Positions 1-8,896 of a DNA stretch of 64,000 nt are shown here, one piece after another (the stretch's first letter is position 1; every line of letters begins with the position of its first letter). The notes under the pieces were generated by a model. It saw only the letters and a program-made list of their open reading frames with translations. It was not told the DNA's origin and did no database searches. Source of the stretch: Sporosarcina sp. FSL K6-1508. GTDB lineage: Bacteria; Bacillota; Bacilli; Bacillales_A; Planococcaceae. The stretch is from assembly GCF_038007465.1 (NCBI RefSeq), contig NZ_JBBOXF010000001.1, positions 2,863,001 to 2,927,000 of the forward strand, in the 5' to 3' direction. Both the position numbers and the translations under genes were made by a program.

Positions 1-60
1 ATTATGTTTAATCTGATTGCTGTTAACTTGATTATCGCAGGGCTGCATTCATACGCATGA
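1..60 (+). CDS. C-terminal tail of a CcsB/ResC-type cytochrome c biogenesis protein (partial)
   Basis: The first 20 codons are open in frame 1 and end at TGA (58-60). The last residues read NLIIAGLHSYA, which resembles the conserved tail of the CcsA/CcsB (ResC) haem-handling membrane protein of the System II cytochrome c maturation pathway. Only this tail is in the window, so the call rests on a short match recalled from the family and could be wrong. It is transcribed in the same direction as lgt but is separated from it by about 335 bases. Confidence 0.5.
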   Translation: MMFNLIAVNLIIAGLHSYA

Positions 61-395
61 TACTATTCTGCTTTAGCGACTTCGTTAGCTAAACTAGATA
101 TCCACTAGTATCAATGTGGACTGAAGAATTTTATTTTGGGGAAATGAATGATTTTGCATCCAGCAAAATTGAGGATATTGAAAAAATGTGATTTAAGCAA
201 CTTGATATTATCATTTGTTGTTAATGGGTTATGGTTGGAAAATGCAATGGTCTAGATTTCAATAAAATTTATTTGTGTAGGATTGAATACCGGATAAAAA
301 GGCTATGAAATACTATTGTAGATGAATTCACATAGAAGCAAGATGTGACAATTAGTCAAATGCCGTATTAGCTGGCAGGAGGGGGGAATACATTT
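61..395. other. non-coding gap upstream of lgt
   Basis: AT-rich spacer with no convincing ORF, hairpin terminator or known RNA motif. The last bases (about 376-388) hold the purine-rich AGGAGGGGGG ribosome site of lgt. A promoter for lgt is presumably here but no clear -35/-10 pair stands out. Confidence 0.5.
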
Positions 396-1205
396 ATGTT
401 TGATTTGTTAGCAATAAACCCAATTGCATTTTCATTTGGTCCACTAGCAATCCGGTGGTACGGCATTATAATTGCAGTTGGGATCGTTCTTGCATTCCTT
501 GTCGTTCAAAAGGAAATGGTGAAGCGCGGGATGCATCCGGACCTTTTGACGGATTTGCTCATTTGGGCTGTTCCAATCTCGATTATCAGTGCACGAATCT
601 ATTATGTTATTTTCTCATGGGATTATTATAAAGATCACCCGGGACAGATTATTCAAATCTGGGAAGGCGGCATAGCAATCCATGGCGCGTTGATTGGTGC
701 CTTCATAACAACGTATGTTTACACAAAACGCAGAGGTATCTCGTTTTGGAAAGTAGTTGACATTGCAGCGGCTGGACTTTTAATCGGCCAGATTATCGGT
801 CGCTGGGGCAACTTCATGAATCAGGAAGCACACGGAGGTCCCGTCTCGGAAAAGTTTCTTGAAACGACGATTATTCCAGACTGGATCATGAATCAGATGA
901 CTATTGAAGGTGTAACCTATCATCCGACATTCCTTTATGAATCCATGTGGAATATTGTGGGGCTTATCATTATCATTCTGTTGCGCAAAGTGAATTTGAA
1001 GCGCGGCGAAATGTTTCTCTTTTACCTTGTCTGGTATTCTGCCGGACGCTTCTTCATCGAAGGAATGAGAACGGACAGCTTATATGTCATCGGTGAACTT
1101 CGGGCTGCTCAGCTTGTATCAGTCGTCACAATCGTTGCTGCAGTAGTAATTTTTATCGTAAGAAGATTTGTGCAAAAAGTTGATGTGAAATACTTGGATA
1201 AATAA
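396..1205 (+). CDS. lgt: prolipoprotein diacylglyceryl transferase
   Basis: This integral membrane enzyme transfers a diacylglyceryl group from phosphatidylglycerol to the lipobox cysteine of prelipoproteins, the first step of lipoprotein maturation. The 269-residue product has the family length, starts with the typical short N-terminus ending in RWYG, and contains GGIAIHGALIG (about 91-101) and the Lgt signature GRWGNFMNQE (about 135-144), with further hydrophobic segments to the C-terminus. A strong ribosome site lies 7-8 bases before the ATG. The lipoproteins encoded further along (cupredoxins, multicopper oxidase, YdhK) would be substrates. Identification is secure. Confidence 0.97.
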   Translation: MFDLLAINPIAFSFGPLAIRWYGIIIAVGIVLAFLVVQKEMVKRGMHPDLLTDLLIWAVPISIISARIYYVIFSWDYYKDHPGQIIQIWEGGIAIHGALIGAFITTYVYTKRRGISFWKVVDIAAAGLLIGQIIGRWGNFMNQEAHGGPVSEKFLETTIIPDWIMNQMTIEGVTYHPTFLYESMWNIVGLIIIILLRKVNLKRGEMFLFYLVWYSAGRFFIEGMRTDSLYVIGELRAAQLVSVVTIVAAVVIFIVRRFVQKVDVKYLDK

Positions 1206-1288
1206 AAAGTAGAGTGGAGAAGCGGCTGCTCCGTAATATGGGATAGGGGAAAATATATGAAGGATATGAAACTTCAGGTGGTCTTATC

Positions 1289-1972
1289 ATGATTGTGATG
1301 AAAAATGTGTACAAGAAATACCCGAATGGCGTGGTTGCAGCGAATGGTCTTAACGTCGTAATCGACCCAGGAGAATTCGTTTATGTAGTCGGTCCGAGTG
1401 GTGCTGGTAAGTCGACATTCATTAAAATGATGTATCGTGAAGAAGCACCAACAAGCGGAGATGTTATTGTTAACGGCATAAATCTAGCAACATTGCGGAA
1501 TAAGCGTATACCCTATTTGCGAAGGCAGATTGGTGTTGTTTTTCAAGACTTCAAGCTCTTACCTAAATTGAATGTTTACGAGAATGTTGCGTTTGCACTC
1601 GAGGTAATCGAAGAATCACCAGCAGAGATTCGAAAAAAAGTGAATGACGTCCTTGGGCTTGTCGGACTTACGCAAAAAGCGCGGATGTTCCCGAACGAAT
1701 TATCAGGTGGAGAAGAGCAGCGCGTTTCCATCGCGAGGTCAATCGTCAATGTACCGAAAGTTGTTATTGCAGATGAACCGACAGGAAATCTTGACCCTGA
1801 AACATCATGGGAGATCATGAGGATTTTCGAACAGATCAACACTCGTGGTACGACGATTGTCATGGCCACCCATAACAGGGAAATTGTTAATACAATAAAA
1901 CACCGTGTCATTGCGATAGAAGGCGGACTCATTACCCGTGATGAATACGGAGGTGAATACTATGAAGGCTAG
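1289..1972 (+). CDS. ftsE: cell-division ABC transporter ATPase FtsE
   Basis: FtsE is the cytoplasmic ATPase that drives the FtsX membrane partner. In Bacillus the FtsEX complex activates the wall hydrolase CwlO, and in other bacteria it acts at the septum. The 227-residue protein shows Walker A GPSGAGKST (about 35-43), the variant ABC signature LSGGEEQ typical of FtsE, and Walker B VVIADEPTGNLDP. The N-terminus MIVMKNVYKKYPNG matches the family. The 3' end overlaps the start of ftsX by 11 bases, indicating translational coupling. Confidence 0.96.
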   Translation: MIVMKNVYKKYPNGVVAANGLNVVIDPGEFVYVVGPSGAGKSTFIKMMYREEAPTSGDVIVNGINLATLRNKRIPYLRRQIGVVFQDFKLLPKLNVYENVAFALEVIEESPAEIRKKVNDVLGLVGLTQKARMFPNELSGGEEQRVSIARSIVNVPKVVIADEPTGNLDPETSWEIMRIFEQINTRGTTIVMATHNREIVNTIKHRVIAIEGGLITRDEYGGEYYEG

Positions 1973-2846
1973 AACACTTAGTCGGCATATACGCGAAAGT
2001 TTTAAAAGCATTCGACGCAATAGCTGGATGACATTCGCGTCAGTCAGCGCCGTTACTGTCACCCTTCTGCTTGTCGGTGTATTCATTGTGATTATGATGA
2101 ATTTAAACCAACTGGCGCAAAGTATCGAGAATGACGTGGAAATTAAAGTCATTGCAGATCCTGCGGCAGACGAGTCGGCAATTAAAGAATTAGTAGATAA
2201 AGTCCGTTCGACAGAAGGAATACTTGAAGTAGTCTTTTCGTCGCGAGATGAAGAGTTGGACAAGATGATTAAATCATTTGGTGATGAACTTAGTTTATAT
2301 AAACAGAGCAATCCGCTTGGCGATGCACTGTATGTAAAAGCGAAGGACCCGCAGCAGACCGCGACCATCGCAAAGAAAATCGATACATATGACTACACGT
2401 ATGAGGTCATATACGGCGAAGGAAAAATAGAAAAGCTCTTTAAAGTATTGAACACAAGCCGGAATGTTGGTCTTGCATTGATACTGGCATTGTTATTCAC
2501 GGCGATGTTCCTTATTTCGAACACAATCCGTATAACAATCGTTGCTAGAAGAACTGAAATTGAAATCATGAAATTGGTCGGAGCAACGAATAACTTCGTG
2601 CGTATTCCGTTTTTATTGGAAGGAATGTGGCTTGGCATTTTAGGGGCTATTGCTCCAATGCTCATCATTTCCATATCCTATTACAAGCTATTTGAATACT
2701 GGGAACCGAAATTGCAAGGAGAACTATTCCAATTGCTAAACACGACACCATTCATTTTTCAATTGAATGGACTAATCCTATTCATGGGAATCTTTATAGG
2801 TGTTTGGGGCAGTTTTATGTCAGTGCGTAAATTTCTTAAAGTATAA
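1962..2846 (+). CDS. ftsX: cell-division protein FtsX, permease-like
   Basis: Membrane partner of FtsE. The chosen ATG at 1962 lies 7 bases behind GGAGGTGA and gives MKARTLSRHIRES, the usual FtsX N-terminus. An upstream GTG in the same frame (1938) has no ribosome site. The 294-residue protein has one N-terminal membrane segment (about 25-50), an extracellular domain, and three C-terminal segments with the conserved FtsX domain (TEIEIMKLVGATN). A bidirectional hairpin terminator follows. Confidence 0.96.
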   Translation: MKARTLSRHIRESFKSIRRNSWMTFASVSAVTVTLLLVGVFIVIMMNLNQLAQSIENDVEIKVIADPAADESAIKELVDKVRSTEGILEVVFSSRDEELDKMIKSFGDELSLYKQSNPLGDALYVKAKDPQQTATIAKKIDTYDYTYEVIYGEGKIEKLFKVLNTSRNVGLALILALLFTAMFLISNTIRITIVARRTEIEIMKLVGATNNFVRIPFLLEGMWLGILGAIAPMLIISISYYKLFEYWEPKLQGELFQLLNTTPFIFQLNGLILFMGIFIGVWGSFMSVRKFLKV

Positions 2847-2914
2847 TGGGAACATAATTTTGAAAAGGAGAAATGGGAAGTTAATAAAATATAAGCGATA
2901 GCTTCTATGTATAC

Positions 2915-2951
2915 AAAAACTCGATGGAGAATGTTATTCCATCGAGTTTTT
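2915..2951. terminator. bidirectional rho-independent terminator between ftsX and copB
   Basis: Perfect 14-base arms (AAAAACTCGATGGA and its complement) around a short loop. The A run and T run flank the stem so it can stop both ftsX (plus) and the converging copB (minus). Confidence 0.9.
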
Positions 2952-2965
2952 GCATTACCTCTAAA

Positions 2966-5002
2966 TCAAATTTTTAACAAGCGGGCATTAATTGCGACAA
3001 TAACTGTACTCAGAGACATTAATATAGCGCCAACTGCCGGACTAAGAACTATACCGAAATTATAAAAAACTCCGGCTGCCAATGGGATTGCAAGGATATT
3101 ATAGCCAGTAGCCCACCATAAGTTTTGCGTCATTTTACGATAGGTAGCCCTTGAAAGCTTAATAATATTTACAACATCAAGTGGATTACTTTTTACAAGG
3201 ACGACATCAGCTGTTTCAATGGCTACATCTGTTCCTGCGCCTACTGCAATACCGAGATCAGCTTTTGCAAGAGCGGGTGCATCGTTAACACCATCACCGG
3301 TCATCGCAGTTCGAAGACCCTCAACTTTTCGGATATGATCAATTTTTTCGGATTTTTCATGTGGAAGCACTTCGGCATAAATCTCTTCCATACCGAGTTG
3401 TTTTCCAATATAATGTGCTACTTTCAAATTATCGCCTGTTAGCATAATTGATTTGATATTCATTTCTTTAAGTTTCTTAATAGCCTCTATTGCCGTTTCA
3501 CGGACAATATCTGCAAGGGCTATCATTCCGGCGAGTTTTCCGTCGATTAACGTGAAGATCACCGTTTTCCCTTCCGAAGACCACTCATCGAATTGAACAT
3601 TATCATATTCTAGTTTCAGCTCATTTACATAGCCTGGGCTGACGACCAAGACCATCTTTCCATCAACATTCCCTTTCAGACCTTTACCAGTCAATGATTG
3701 GAAATCCTCTACCGGGTAAAGAGTGAGACCCATTTCCTCTGCTTTTCTAATAACGCCTTTAGCAAGGGGGTGTTGGGATTGTCTTTCGATTGCAGCTGCA
3801 TAAGAAATGACGTCTTCTTCACTGAAATCTATAGAATGATAAATGTCCGTAACACCGAATTCACCTTTTGTCAGCGTACCTGTTTTATCGAAAACGACCG
3901 CTTCAATATTTCGGGCGCCTTCAAAAGCTGCCCGATTTCGTATGAGAAGTCCATTTTTTGCCGCTATGGATGTTGAGACAGCAACTACTAATGGCGCTGC
4001 CAGCCCTAATGCATGTGGACACGCTATGATCAGAACGGTCACCATTCTTTCCATCGCAAATGAAACTGGATAGCCAAGTGAAATCCAGATTAGGAAAGTT
4101 ATCAGACCTGCTGCCAGTGCGCCATAAAATAACCACTTCGCGGCTCTGTTGGCAAGATCTTGCGCCCGAGATTTGGATTCCTGAGCTTCTTTAACCAAGG
4201 TGATGACTTGCGAGAGATACGTTTCACTTCCGGTCTTCATGACAGAAATGATAAGTGATCCTTCACCGTTAATGGACCCACCGATAGCCTCTAAGCCAGC
4301 TTGTTTTTCAACTGGAACCGATTCACCTGTCAGCATCGATTCATCAATTGTCGATTTACCTTCTAGTATCTTTCCATCTACCGGTACTTTCTCGCCAGGC
4401 TTGACAAGTACATGATCCCCTTGTTTCAACTCCGTTACGTCAACTTCATTAATATTTCCGTCAACGTCAATGAGATGGGCTTCTGAAGGCATCAATTTGG
4501 CAAGCTCTTCCAAAGCCCTTGATGCACCCATTACGGAACGCATTTCAATCCAGTGGCCAAGTAGCATAATGTCAACGAGAGTAGCCAGTTCCCAAAAGAA
4601 ATCGTTTTCTGCCAAGCCGAATACGGAAGCTGTACTATAAACATATGCAACGGTAATTGCCAATGAAATCAATGTCATCATACCTGGATTTCTATTTTTC
4701 AGCTCATCTTTTGCACCAGTAAGGAATGGCCAACCACCGTAAGAGAATACAAATGTAGATAGCGCAAACAGGATGTACATGTCTCCGTTAAAACGCCAAT
4801 CAACGCCGAGAAACATTTGAATCATCGGTGAAAGGACCAAAATAGGAATCGTTACGATCAATGAGATGTAAAAACGTTTTTTGAAATCCTCTACCATATG
4901 GGTGTGATGATTGTGATGACCTTCATGACCATGTTGTTCTTTGTGTTCTTCTTTTGCAATATGCTTTTCCGGTTCGTGGTGATGATGTGAATGATTAGAC
5001 AT
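2966..5002 (-). CDS. copB: CopB-type copper-exporting P1B ATPase (CPH motif)
   Basis: Heavy-metal P-type ATPase that pumps copper out across the membrane. The metal-binding motif in the sixth helix is CPH (IIACPHALGLA) rather than CPC, which in this superfamily marks the CopB/P1B-3 group. Other family marks are TGES, DKTGTLTKGE with the phosphorylated Asp, and MTGDGVNDAPAL. There is no HMA domain. The N-terminus is instead a histidine-rich tail of about 40 residues (HSHHHH, HGHEGHHNHHTH), a plausible copper-binding region. The start at 5002 is preferred because AAAGGAG sits 7 bases upstream, whereas the in-frame ATG at 5020 overlaps that site. The promoter region carries two inverted repeats. 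A degraded second copy lies at 28.3-28.8 kb. Confidence 0.93.
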   Translation of the reverse strand: MSNHSHHHHEPEKHIAKEEHKEQHGHEGHHNHHTHMVEDFKKRFYISLIVTIPILVLSPMIQMFLGVDWRFNGDMYILFALSTFVFSYGGWPFLTGAKDELKNRNPGMMTLISLAITVAYVYSTASVFGLAENDFFWELATLVDIMLLGHWIEMRSVMGASRALEELAKLMPSEAHLIDVDGNINEVDVTELKQGDHVLVKPGEKVPVDGKILEGKSTIDESMLTGESVPVEKQAGLEAIGGSINGEGSLIISVMKTGSETYLSQVITLVKEAQESKSRAQDLANRAAKWLFYGALAAGLITFLIWISLGYPVSFAMERMVTVLIIACPHALGLAAPLVVAVSTSIAAKNGLLIRNRAAFEGARNIEAVVFDKTGTLTKGEFGVTDIYHSIDFSEEDVISYAAAIERQSQHPLAKGVIRKAEEMGLTLYPVEDFQSLTGKGLKGNVDGKMVLVVSPGYVNELKLEYDNVQFDEWSSEGKTVIFTLIDGKLAGMIALADIVRETAIEAIKKLKEMNIKSIMLTGDNLKVAHYIGKQLGMEEIYAEVLPHEKSEKIDHIRKVEGLRTAMTGDGVNDAPALAKADLGIAVGAGTDVAIETADVVLVKSNPLDVVNIIKLSRATYRKMTQNLWWATGYNILAIPLAAGVFYNFGIVLSPAVGAILMSLSTVIVAINARLLKI

Positions 5003-5035
5003 GCGATTTGCTCCTTTCATAATTACCGGGTTATA

Positions 5036-5054
5036 GGTATATCGTCAATATACC
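5036..5054. promoter_or_regulatory. inverted repeat in the copB promoter region
   Basis: GGTATAT-CGTCA-ATATACC, perfect 7-base arms with a 5-base centre, 34 bases upstream of the copB start codon. The position suggests an operator. Which regulator binds is not known. A CsoR-family protein is the candidate because GGTAT/ATACC half-sites recur at the other copper promoters. Confidence 0.55.
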
Positions 5055-5153
5055 CATTAAATATGCAGGAATTATGCAAAATCTTCGTTTTCTCTATATT
5101 AAAGAAACGCACGATTATTCCTACGCACGATTCATGAAGATCGGTCATGCTAC

Positions 5154-5170
5154 ATACCCTTATAAGGTAT
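5154..5170. promoter_or_regulatory. candidate CsoR-like operator between copB and the cupredoxin gene
   Basis: ATACCCTTATAAGGTAT is nearly palindromic (ATACC...GGTAT) and lies in the divergent region between copB and the membrane-cupredoxin gene. It resembles GC-flanked TATA copper operators bound by CsoR proteins. The assignment is inference. Confidence 0.5.
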
Positions 5171-5234
5171 ATAACCATTACATGCAATATGTAAACATAA
5201 GCATTATTTCAATTTAGAAAAAGGTGGGGGATTA

Positions 5235-6158
5235 GTGGGGAACTATCAATTATTTGTATTAGGTTCACTTGGTTTGTTAACACTTGTAGTCGTTATAGCA
5301 GCGATAATCTGGAAAAGAAAATTTCGAACGATGCAAGGAATGATGATTTCAATGTTCTTTGGGATGAATGTGGGATTGACTGCCGGCGTTCTATTAGGTG
5401 TTACCTATCAAGGTAACCTATTTCTTTCAACGATACTTTCAATGGCTATTGGTGTGCTTGCAGGCTCATTATGCGGATTATGCTTTGGAATCCTCTCTGT
5501 ATTAGAAGGATTAATGGCTGGGTTAATGGGAGGCATGATGGGGGCAATGGTAGGGGAGATGATTCGTGTAGATCAGTCGATAAGTTTGATACAGATTTTC
5601 TTATTTTTATCCATCAGTACAATTTTTATTATAGCTATTTTGAAAACACCACAAAACTCGAAAGTGCTTACTAAAAAGTGGTTATTAAAACCTTTGGTAC
5701 TTTCAACTTTTGTAGTTTTTTTTATAATAGGCGGCAATTCTATTGCTGAGAAATATGGAAATCAAAAGGAATTAGAGATGCCAGAAAGTCATCATTCAGC
5801 GATGCCAGGATCAACCGATAATTCCGATAGTGAAAGTCAAATGATTGTTCTGGAAACCGTCGATATGAAGTACTCAAAAAATGAAATTATTGTTGAGAAA
5901 GATAAACCAGTCACATTAACACTCACAAATCGGGATAAGGTTGAGCATGACATTGAAATACGGACTTCCTCCTTTAACATGGTAATGGGATCCAAACATA
6001 ATCATGGGGGAAATAAAGATTTGTTGCATCTACATGCTACACCTGGAAATACGGAGACACTAACATTTACCTTAACTGAATCTGGAGTTTATGAATTTTA
6101 TTGTACCGTCCCAGGGCATAAGGAACTAGGGATGATTGGACAATTTATTGTAAGTTAA
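5235..6158 (+). CDS. membrane-anchored cupredoxin-domain protein
   Basis: The 307-residue product starts at GTG behind AAAGGTGGGGG. Residues about 8-27 and 38-165 are strongly hydrophobic with many Gly and Met residues (LMAGLMGGMMGAMVGEM). After one more helix, residues about 200-307 form a cupredoxin domain that should lie outside the membrane. Likely blue-copper ligands are His238 (VEHDIE), Cys290, His295 and Met300 (YC-TVPG-H-KELG-M). The region at 254-266 is rich in His (KHNHGGNKDLLHLH). It is divergent from copB and close to two possible copper operators, so a role in copper binding or redox handling at the cell surface is likely. The exact reaction is unknown. Confidence 0.8.
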   Translation: MGNYQLFVLGSLGLLTLVVVIAAIIWKRKFRTMQGMMISMFFGMNVGLTAGVLLGVTYQGNLFLSTILSMAIGVLAGSLCGLCFGILSVLEGLMAGLMGGMMGAMVGEMIRVDQSISLIQIFLFLSISTIFIIAILKTPQNSKVLTKKWLLKPLVLSTFVVFFIIGGNSIAEKYGNQKELEMPESHHSAMPGSTDNSDSESQMIVLETVDMKYSKNEIIVEKDKPVTLTLTNRDKVEHDIEIRTSSFNMVMGSKHNHGGNKDLLHLHATPGNTETLTFTLTESGVYEFYCTVPGHKELGMIGQFIVS

Positions 6159-6266
6159 ATACTTTAACCTGCCTAAGCTACATATATTAGTTGCCGGGGG
6201 TAGTCTTTGAAAAAGTCGTTGAAAATCTGGAGTTCACTAATCTTCGCGCACTTCTAATTCCCTATC

Positions 6267-7023
6267 ATTTTGGAAAAGATTCCGCGTGAAATACCGGTAG
6301 AGGAATTAGTTGTTCAAATCGATGAGCGAAAATTAGTTTAAGCAGCAAATATTATCGAAATGGAACCCGAAGTCCAAACAGGAATAAGTGCACTTTTATA
6401 CACTACAGATTCACATGAAGCATTTGAAACCCATCACTCTAAAACATGACGGGGAAATTGCGGTTTACCATCCGGAAGAGAATATTATGAGTCTTAGAGA
6501 AAAGATAAATACTCAGTTGGAGTTTTATGGAGTAGGTGCAGATATTATCGACATTGACATTACAGCAGAAATGAATAAGGTAGGAATCCCTTTTCATAAA
6601 ACGTTTGATATTGTTAGGCCATATGTGCAGAAAGCGTTGAACGATGAGGATTACGACATCATACTCGAGATTCATCGGGTTTCACTTAAAGCGGATAGGA
6701 CGACAGTCACTTATGAAGGGGAAAAGTTTGCATAAGTCGTATTTGTTATCGTTGGTGATCATGCTAATTTTAAATTGAATCAAGAGTTAGCTGAGAAACT
6801 AATGGCCGGGATGGAACAGATAGTGCTAAATATAACAGAGAATATCGTATTCAAATTAGATCTTGGCGTGAATGGAAAATATAATCAGGATCTTCATAAG
6901 CGTCATATGCTCGTTGAAATAGGCGGAATTGGAAATGATGAAACGGGACTAAATAGGACATCTGCTGTATTCGCAAAAGCTGTTTCTCGGATGTTACTTA
7001 GCGAAGATCTAACCCGAAATTAA
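6267..7023 (+). pseudogene. spoIIP: decayed spoIIP (stage II sporulation protein P) copy
   Basis: Pieces of a SpoIIP peptidoglycan hydrolase can be read in order across two frames. Frame 3 gives ALLYTTDSHEAF (family IYHTHSRESF), with a TAA at about 6339 before it. Frame 1 then gives ILEIHRVSLKADRTTVT (family DIHRDSLRKDKTTVT), a TAA at 6733, and after it FVIVGDHANF and YNQDLHKRHMLVEIGG, matching the intact gene at 33.1 kb segment by segment. At least two nonsense codons and one frameshift are present. No good start or signal remains. Confidence 0.85.
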
Positions 7024-7129
7024 TTGCGCTTGTACCCTGCAATAATACAAATAGCTTCAATCGGAATGAATGCTCATCGATGGAGGATCAACACTTGAGT
7101 TGAAAACAGTAGATAATAATTTCACTCTT

Positions 7130-7169
7130 AAAGCCCTCAGTAACTACAAAAGTAGATAATGAGGGCTTT
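7130..7169. terminator. hairpin, possible weak terminator
   Basis: AAAGCCCTCA pairs with TGAGGGCTTT across a 20-base loop just downstream of the dead spoIIP. No real T run follows on the plus strand, so termination would be weak. Confidence 0.45.
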
Positions 7170-7532
7170 AAGAATTTCATCTTCGGTATTTATTGGTAAG
7201 AGAATGGTGATATGTATGGAAGATAAAGCTTAAAAAGAAAGTTGAAACTTCCTTGAGGATATGTTCGCGTGTATTTGATTTCTTCCTACTCGGTATAAAT
7301 GTCATTGCAAAATCAATCGAATGGCCGTATTTATTTTGATATTAAAGATAACCATACGAGTTCGGTAGTTCAATATTGGTTCGATAGAAGGTTCTTTACT
7401 ATTCGTCTTACCTTCTTCATTAAAAATGCATAAATACCGAGTAAACTCAAATTTGAAGGAGGAGAATATATTGTAAAAGTAGTAATTTGCTTTTCGTAAA
7501 TGCATCGATCAGCGAAATGATGAATCCGAATA
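7170..7532. other. non-coding stretch
   Basis: About 360 bases of AT-rich sequence with no supported gene on either strand. It lies between the dead spoIIP and a decayed membrane gene and looks like eroded sequence. Confidence 0.5.
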
Positions 7533-7949
7533 TTGTTCAATTGTATTTACAATGCAATAATTCAATCAGTGTATAGGGTAATTACCTGGAGATGGTTTAA
7601 ATTAAGTGTCGTGGATAGCGCCAACGGTTGGATTTGTGATAGCTTATTTTACACTCTTTATTTTTTAAGAAAGGTTTTTTTGCAAGCAAGTTATCAATTA
7701 TTGATGGTGATATTAAATGGAAATAGGTTGGGTGCAGAGGTTGGAACAAATATTGTTTTGACAATTAGCGTTTTACTCGTATGGTTGAACACTGGGAAAG
7801 CAGTCGGTAGGTCACAACAACCTGCACTCCTGTTCATGGTAATACATCTTTTTGCAGCCTCTTTCCAACCGAAAGAGCTGACGGGTAAAACTGTCATGTC
7901 GACGTTTTTCATCGCCTTGGTTTTCGTGAAATTATTATTGCGGGGCTGA
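7533..7949 (+). pseudogene. probable degraded membrane-protein gene upstream of the thioredoxin-like gene
   Basis: The open frame encodes hydrophobic segments (VLTISVLLVWL, VMSTFFIALVFVKLLL) but its first half alternates sense between frames. Another frame reads APTVGFVIAYFTLFIF and then stops, followed in the first frame by RKVFLQASYQLL. This pattern suggests a frameshifted membrane gene of the kind often found before TlpA-like genes. No family could be named with confidence, and the gene could also be a small intact membrane protein. Confidence 0.35.
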
Positions 7950-7978
7950 GACAGAAAAATTGAATCGGAGGGACAATT

Positions 7979-8560
7979 GTGAATAAACGAACCGTAAGTA
8001 TTGTAATAACAGCTTTAATTATCGGTACGTTGATTGTTATGATGGTTAAATCGAATATAGAAACAGCGGAGCCAATCGATACAGTTTTTGCTGGAGCGGA
8101 TAGTACAACGATTGAGTATAAGCCTGGACTTGAAAAAGGAAATACACCGCCTGATTTTGAACTTTCTACGCTTTCGGGTGACATGGTAAAGCTGACGGAC
8201 TATAAAGGAAAAAAAGTTATTCTTAATTTCTGGGCGTCGTGGTGTGGTCCGTGCAAGGCGGAAATGCCACATATGCAAAATTATTATGCAAAAAATAAGG
8301 ATTCTGCGAACGTAGAAATCATTGCGGTTAATTTGACTACGGCAGAGCGGGGTGGACTCGTAGGTATCGAGAAGTTTGTCGATGCTTATGGTCTAACATT
8401 TCCAATTCCACTTGACAATGATGGTGAAGTAATGGATTTGTATAATATTTTGCCAATTCCGACGACGTATATGATTAGCACGGATGGGAAAATTATGCAT
8501 AAGATTATTGGCCCGATGGACGAAAAAACGATAAAAGAACTTGTTGATAATCTTGATTAA
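7979..8560 (+). CDS. TlpA/ResA-like membrane-anchored thiol-disulfide oxidoreductase
   Basis: A thioredoxin-fold protein of 193 residues. Residues about 7-23 form one N-terminal membrane anchor, after which the redox domain lies outside the cell. The active site is WCGPC (Cys89, Cys92), followed by the KAEMP stretch typical of the TlpA/ResA group and the conserved cis-Pro region PIPTTYMI. Start is GTG behind GGAGGGAC. Family members reduce apocytochrome c or copper-site cysteines. In this setting a role in keeping cupredoxin or CuA cysteines reduced is plausible but inferred. Confidence 0.85.
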   Translation: MNKRTVSIVITALIIGTLIVMMVKSNIETAEPIDTVFAGADSTTIEYKPGLEKGNTPPDFELSTLSGDMVKLTDYKGKKVILNFWASWCGPCKAEMPHMQNYYAKNKDSANVEIIAVNLTTAERGGLVGIEKFVDAYGLTFPIPLDNDGEVMDLYNILPIPTTYMISTDGKIMHKIIGPMDEKTIKELVDNLD

Positions 8561-8630
8561 ATGCAGCCAGTATCTTACCTATTATAAAATTCTTTTTCTG
8601 TTCGTTTAGTAGACAAGGGAGGAACATTGT

Positions 8631-8720
8631 GTGGCGAGCGCCGTCAATGAAAATAATATGGAAGAAGCGATTAAGGAATTGTTGAAACTTTCTGATCCCG
8701 TGGATATAAAAATCGTCTAG
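8631..8720 (+). pseudogene. 29-codon ORF resembling the C-terminus of a CsoR-family regulator
   Basis: A GTG start behind GGGAGGAAC opens a 29-codon frame reading NNMEEAIKELLKL before it stops inside a terminator hairpin. That stretch resembles the last helix of CsoR-type proteins (compare ENAIKELMDVMK in the csoR gene at 11.8 kb). It may be the end of a deleted regulator that has acquired a start, or a chance small ORF. Confidence 0.35.
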
Positions 8721-8743
8721 ATTATGAATCTAGGCGTTTTTTT
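8714..8743 (+). terminator. rho-independent terminator
   Basis: CGTCTAGATT-ATG-AATCTAGGCG followed by seven T. The arms pair with one G-U. Confidence 0.85.
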
Positions 8744-8896
8744 GTGCTTACCATATCGAAAATGCAAGATGAATTGCTAAAACATTGCACTAATTCTCCT
8801 TAATTAATCCTTAGTTTTGTAATGCGAATGTATTGTGATTGTAAAACTATAATCATAGTTATTATGCTAAAGTTATACAGGAAGTGATAAATAAAG

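Noticed and set aside
1576..2368. Long minus-strand open frames opposite ftsE and ftsX
   Set aside because: They lie fully within well-identified genes, lack ribosome sites and encode low-complexity Ser/Thr-rich sequence typical of antisense frames.
3698..4415. Plus-strand open frames opposite copB
   Set aside because: No ribosome sites or known motifs; explained as shadows of the ATPase gene.
7302..7505. 67-codon minus-strand frame between the dead spoIIP and the thioredoxin-like gene
   Set aside because: No ribosome site, no family resemblance, and composition of non-coding AT-rich DNA.
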